DNA of 7,195 nucleotides from Hyphomicrobiales bacterium (GTDB taxonomy: Bacteria > Pseudomonadota > Alphaproteobacteria > Rhizobiales > Devosiaceae): the NCBI GenBank assembly GCA_015487515.1, contig WFPQ01000334.1, positions 1 through 7,195 on the forward strand, in the 5' to 3' direction. The position numbers and the translations under genes were made by a program. Below the pieces are notes generated by a model. The model was given only the letters and a program-made list of their open reading frames with translations, was not told the origin of the DNA and searched no databases. Shown piece by piece: positions 5,836 through 7,195 of this stretch. The number at the start of each line of letters is the position of its first letter. Within the stretch, counting starts at the first letter, position 1.

Positions 5836-7195
5836 CTAGAAGCCCATGCCACCCATTCCGCCCATGCCACCCATGTCGGGAGCACCGCCCACGGCCGGAG
5901 TTTCGTCCTTGGGCAGTTCGGCTATCATGGCTTCGGTCGTGATAACCAGCGATGCAACCGAAGTTGCGTCCTGCAGGGCGGTGCGAACCACCTTGACCGG
6001 GTCGATGATGCCCATTTCGATCATGTCGCCATATTCGCCATCCTGGGCATTGTAGCCAAAGGTTGCAGAATCACCTTCAAGCACCTTGTTGACGACGACC
6101 GAGCCCTCATCGCCCGAATTTTCGGCGATCTGGCGGATGGGGGCCTGCAGAGCCCGGCGGACGATGTTGACGCCGGCTTCCTGATCGGCATTTTCGCCCT
6201 TGGTCTTTATGGCACTTACTGCCCGCAGCAAGGCGACGCCACCACCGGGCACAATGCCTTCTTCAACGGCGGCGCGGGTTGCGTTAAGGGCGTCTTCCAC
6301 CCGGTCCTTGCGTTCCTTGACCTCGACTTCGGTTGCTCCGCCAACCTTGATCACGGCAACACCGCCGGCCAGTTTTGCAAGGCGTTCCTGCAGTTTTTCA
6401 CGGTCATAGTCCGAGGTGGTGTCTTCGATCTGGGCCTTGATCTGCTCAACCCTTCCGGTGATGTCTTCCTTGCTGCCGGCGCCATCGACAATGGTCGTGG
6501 TTTCCTTGGTGATGTCAACGCGCTTGGCGGTTCCGAGCATTTCAAGGGTGACATTTTCAAGCTTGATGCCCAGTTCTTCCGAAATCACCTGTCCGCCGGT
6601 CAGGATGGCAATATCTTCCAGCATTGCCTTGCGGCGATCACCAAAGCCCGGTGCCTTTACTGCGCAGACCTTGAGGCCGGCCCGCAGGCGGTTGACCACC
6701 AGGGTGGCAAGGGCTTCCCCGTCCACGTCCTCGGCAATGATCAGCAGCGGACGCTGGCTCTGCACCACGGATTCCAGGATCGGCAGCATGGGCTGCAGGC
6801 TGGAAAGTTTCTTTTCGTGCAGCAGGATCAGCGGTTCTTCCAGGTCGGCGGTCATTTTTTCCGCATTGGTCACGAAATACGGAGAAAGGTAGCCGCGGTC
6901 GAACTGCATGCCCTCAACGACATCGGTTTCCGTATCAAGGGACTTGGCTTCTTCAACGGCGATGACGCCCTCATTGCCCACTCGCTGCATGGCATCGGCA
7001 ATCTGTTCGCCGATGGCGGATTCACCATTGGCGGAAATGGTTCCTACCTGGGCGATTTCGGCTTCGGTCTTGATTACCTTCTTTGCAGACATCAGGTTGT
7101 CCACGACATCCTTGACGGCCAGGTCGATGCCGCGCTTCAGGTCCATGGGGTTCATGCCCGCGGCAACTGCCTTGATGCCTTCGCTGACGATGGAC
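5836..7195 (-). CDS. groL: Chaperonin GroEL (60 kDa), N-terminal part beyond window edge
   Basis: Subunit of the double-ring ATP-driven protein-folding chaperonin that works with GroES in the cytoplasm. The frame is open to the right edge, and 13 residues ([13 protein letters not shown]) precede the in-window ATG at 7155, which corresponds to Met111 of the E. coli protein, not to the start. The missing part of about 98 residues includes the GDGTT ATP-binding loop. Visible landmarks, numbered from 7155: [10 protein letters not shown] at 1-10, DRGYLSPYF at 86-94, [18 protein letters not shown] at 166-183, [16 protein letters not shown] at 285-300 with D288 aligning to catalytic Asp398, and the Gly-Gly-Met tail ending GGMGGMGF. 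No substitutions at recognisable key positions. It ends at TAG 5836-5838, followed by two hairpins. groES would be expected upstream, outside the window. Confidence 0.98.
   Translation of the reverse strand, partial: SIVSEGIKAVAAGMNPMDLKRGIDLAVKDVVDNLMSAKKVIKTEAEIAQVGTISANGESAIGEQIADAMQRVGNEGVIAVEEAKSLDTETDVVEGMQFDRGYLSPYFVTNAEKMTADLEEPLILLHEKKLSSLQPMLPILESVVQSQRPLLIIAEDVDGEALATLVVNRLRAGLKVCAVKAPGFGDRRKAMLEDIAILTGGQVISEELGIKLENVTLEMLGTAKRVDITKETTTIVDGAGSKEDITGRVEQIKAQIEDTTSDYDREKLQERLAKLAGGVAVIKVGGATEVEVKERKDRVEDALNATRAAVEEGIVPGGGVALLRAVSAIKTKGENADQEAGVNIVRRALQAPIRQIAENSGDEGSVVVNKVLEGDSATFGYNAQDGEYGDMIEMGIIDPVKVVRTALQDATSVASLVITTEAMIAELPKDETPAVGGAPDMGGMGGMGGMGF

Noticed and set aside
6416..6892. 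158-codon plus-strand frame opposite groEL
   Set aside because: Serine-rich, low-complexity translation typical of antisense to a conserved gene; no ribosome site or domain.

Overview
The window reads as alphaproteobacterial chromosome, most likely Rhizobiales/Hyphomicrobiales-like. The grounds are the hisS-hisZ-hisG gene order, a histidyl-tRNA synthetase of the divergent alphaproteobacterial type, a short-form HisG that depends on HisZ, and a GroEL whose sequence looks alphaproteobacterial. Base composition looks moderately G+C-rich and even throughout. There are no insertion sequences, integrase genes, tRNA genes or CRISPR arrays, so this looks like ordinary core chromosome with a small cell-envelope insert.

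Layout. (1) 1-3481, plus strand: the 3' part of hisS, then hisZ and hisG. hisS is cut by the left window edge. An 85-bp gap containing a plausible sigma-70-type promoter separates hisS from hisZ, and hisZ and hisG overlap by 8 bp. HisS charges tRNA-His; HisZ and HisG together form the ATP phosphoribosyltransferase that starts histidine synthesis. Histidine production and use are therefore adjacent, and HisZ is itself a paralogue of HisS. (2) 3465-4834, minus strand: a family 2 glycosyltransferase with two C-terminal membrane helices, then a four-helix GtrA-family membrane protein, joined by a TTGA stop/start overlap. They look like a lipid-linked sugar transfer and translocation pair. The GtrA gene converges on hisG and overlaps its last 17 bp. 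(3) 4835-5029: a divergent intergenic region. (4) 5030-5697, plus strand: an M23-type zinc metallopeptidase gene. Its catalytic domain is intact, but the reading frame breaks just after it; the missing C-terminal tail is readable in another frame to 5697. (5) 5698-5835: two hairpins, one a strong bidirectional terminator. (6) 5836-7195, minus strand: the 3' four-fifths of groEL, cut by the right window edge.

I found no convincing undescribed multi-gene system. The items most worth a second look are the sharply localised frameshift in the M23 peptidase gene, the three-copy 18-bp tandem repeat that makes a basic N-terminal extension (and start-site ambiguity) in hisZ, the divergent HisRS with its implications for tRNA-His identity, and the GT2-GtrA pair of unknown substrate.
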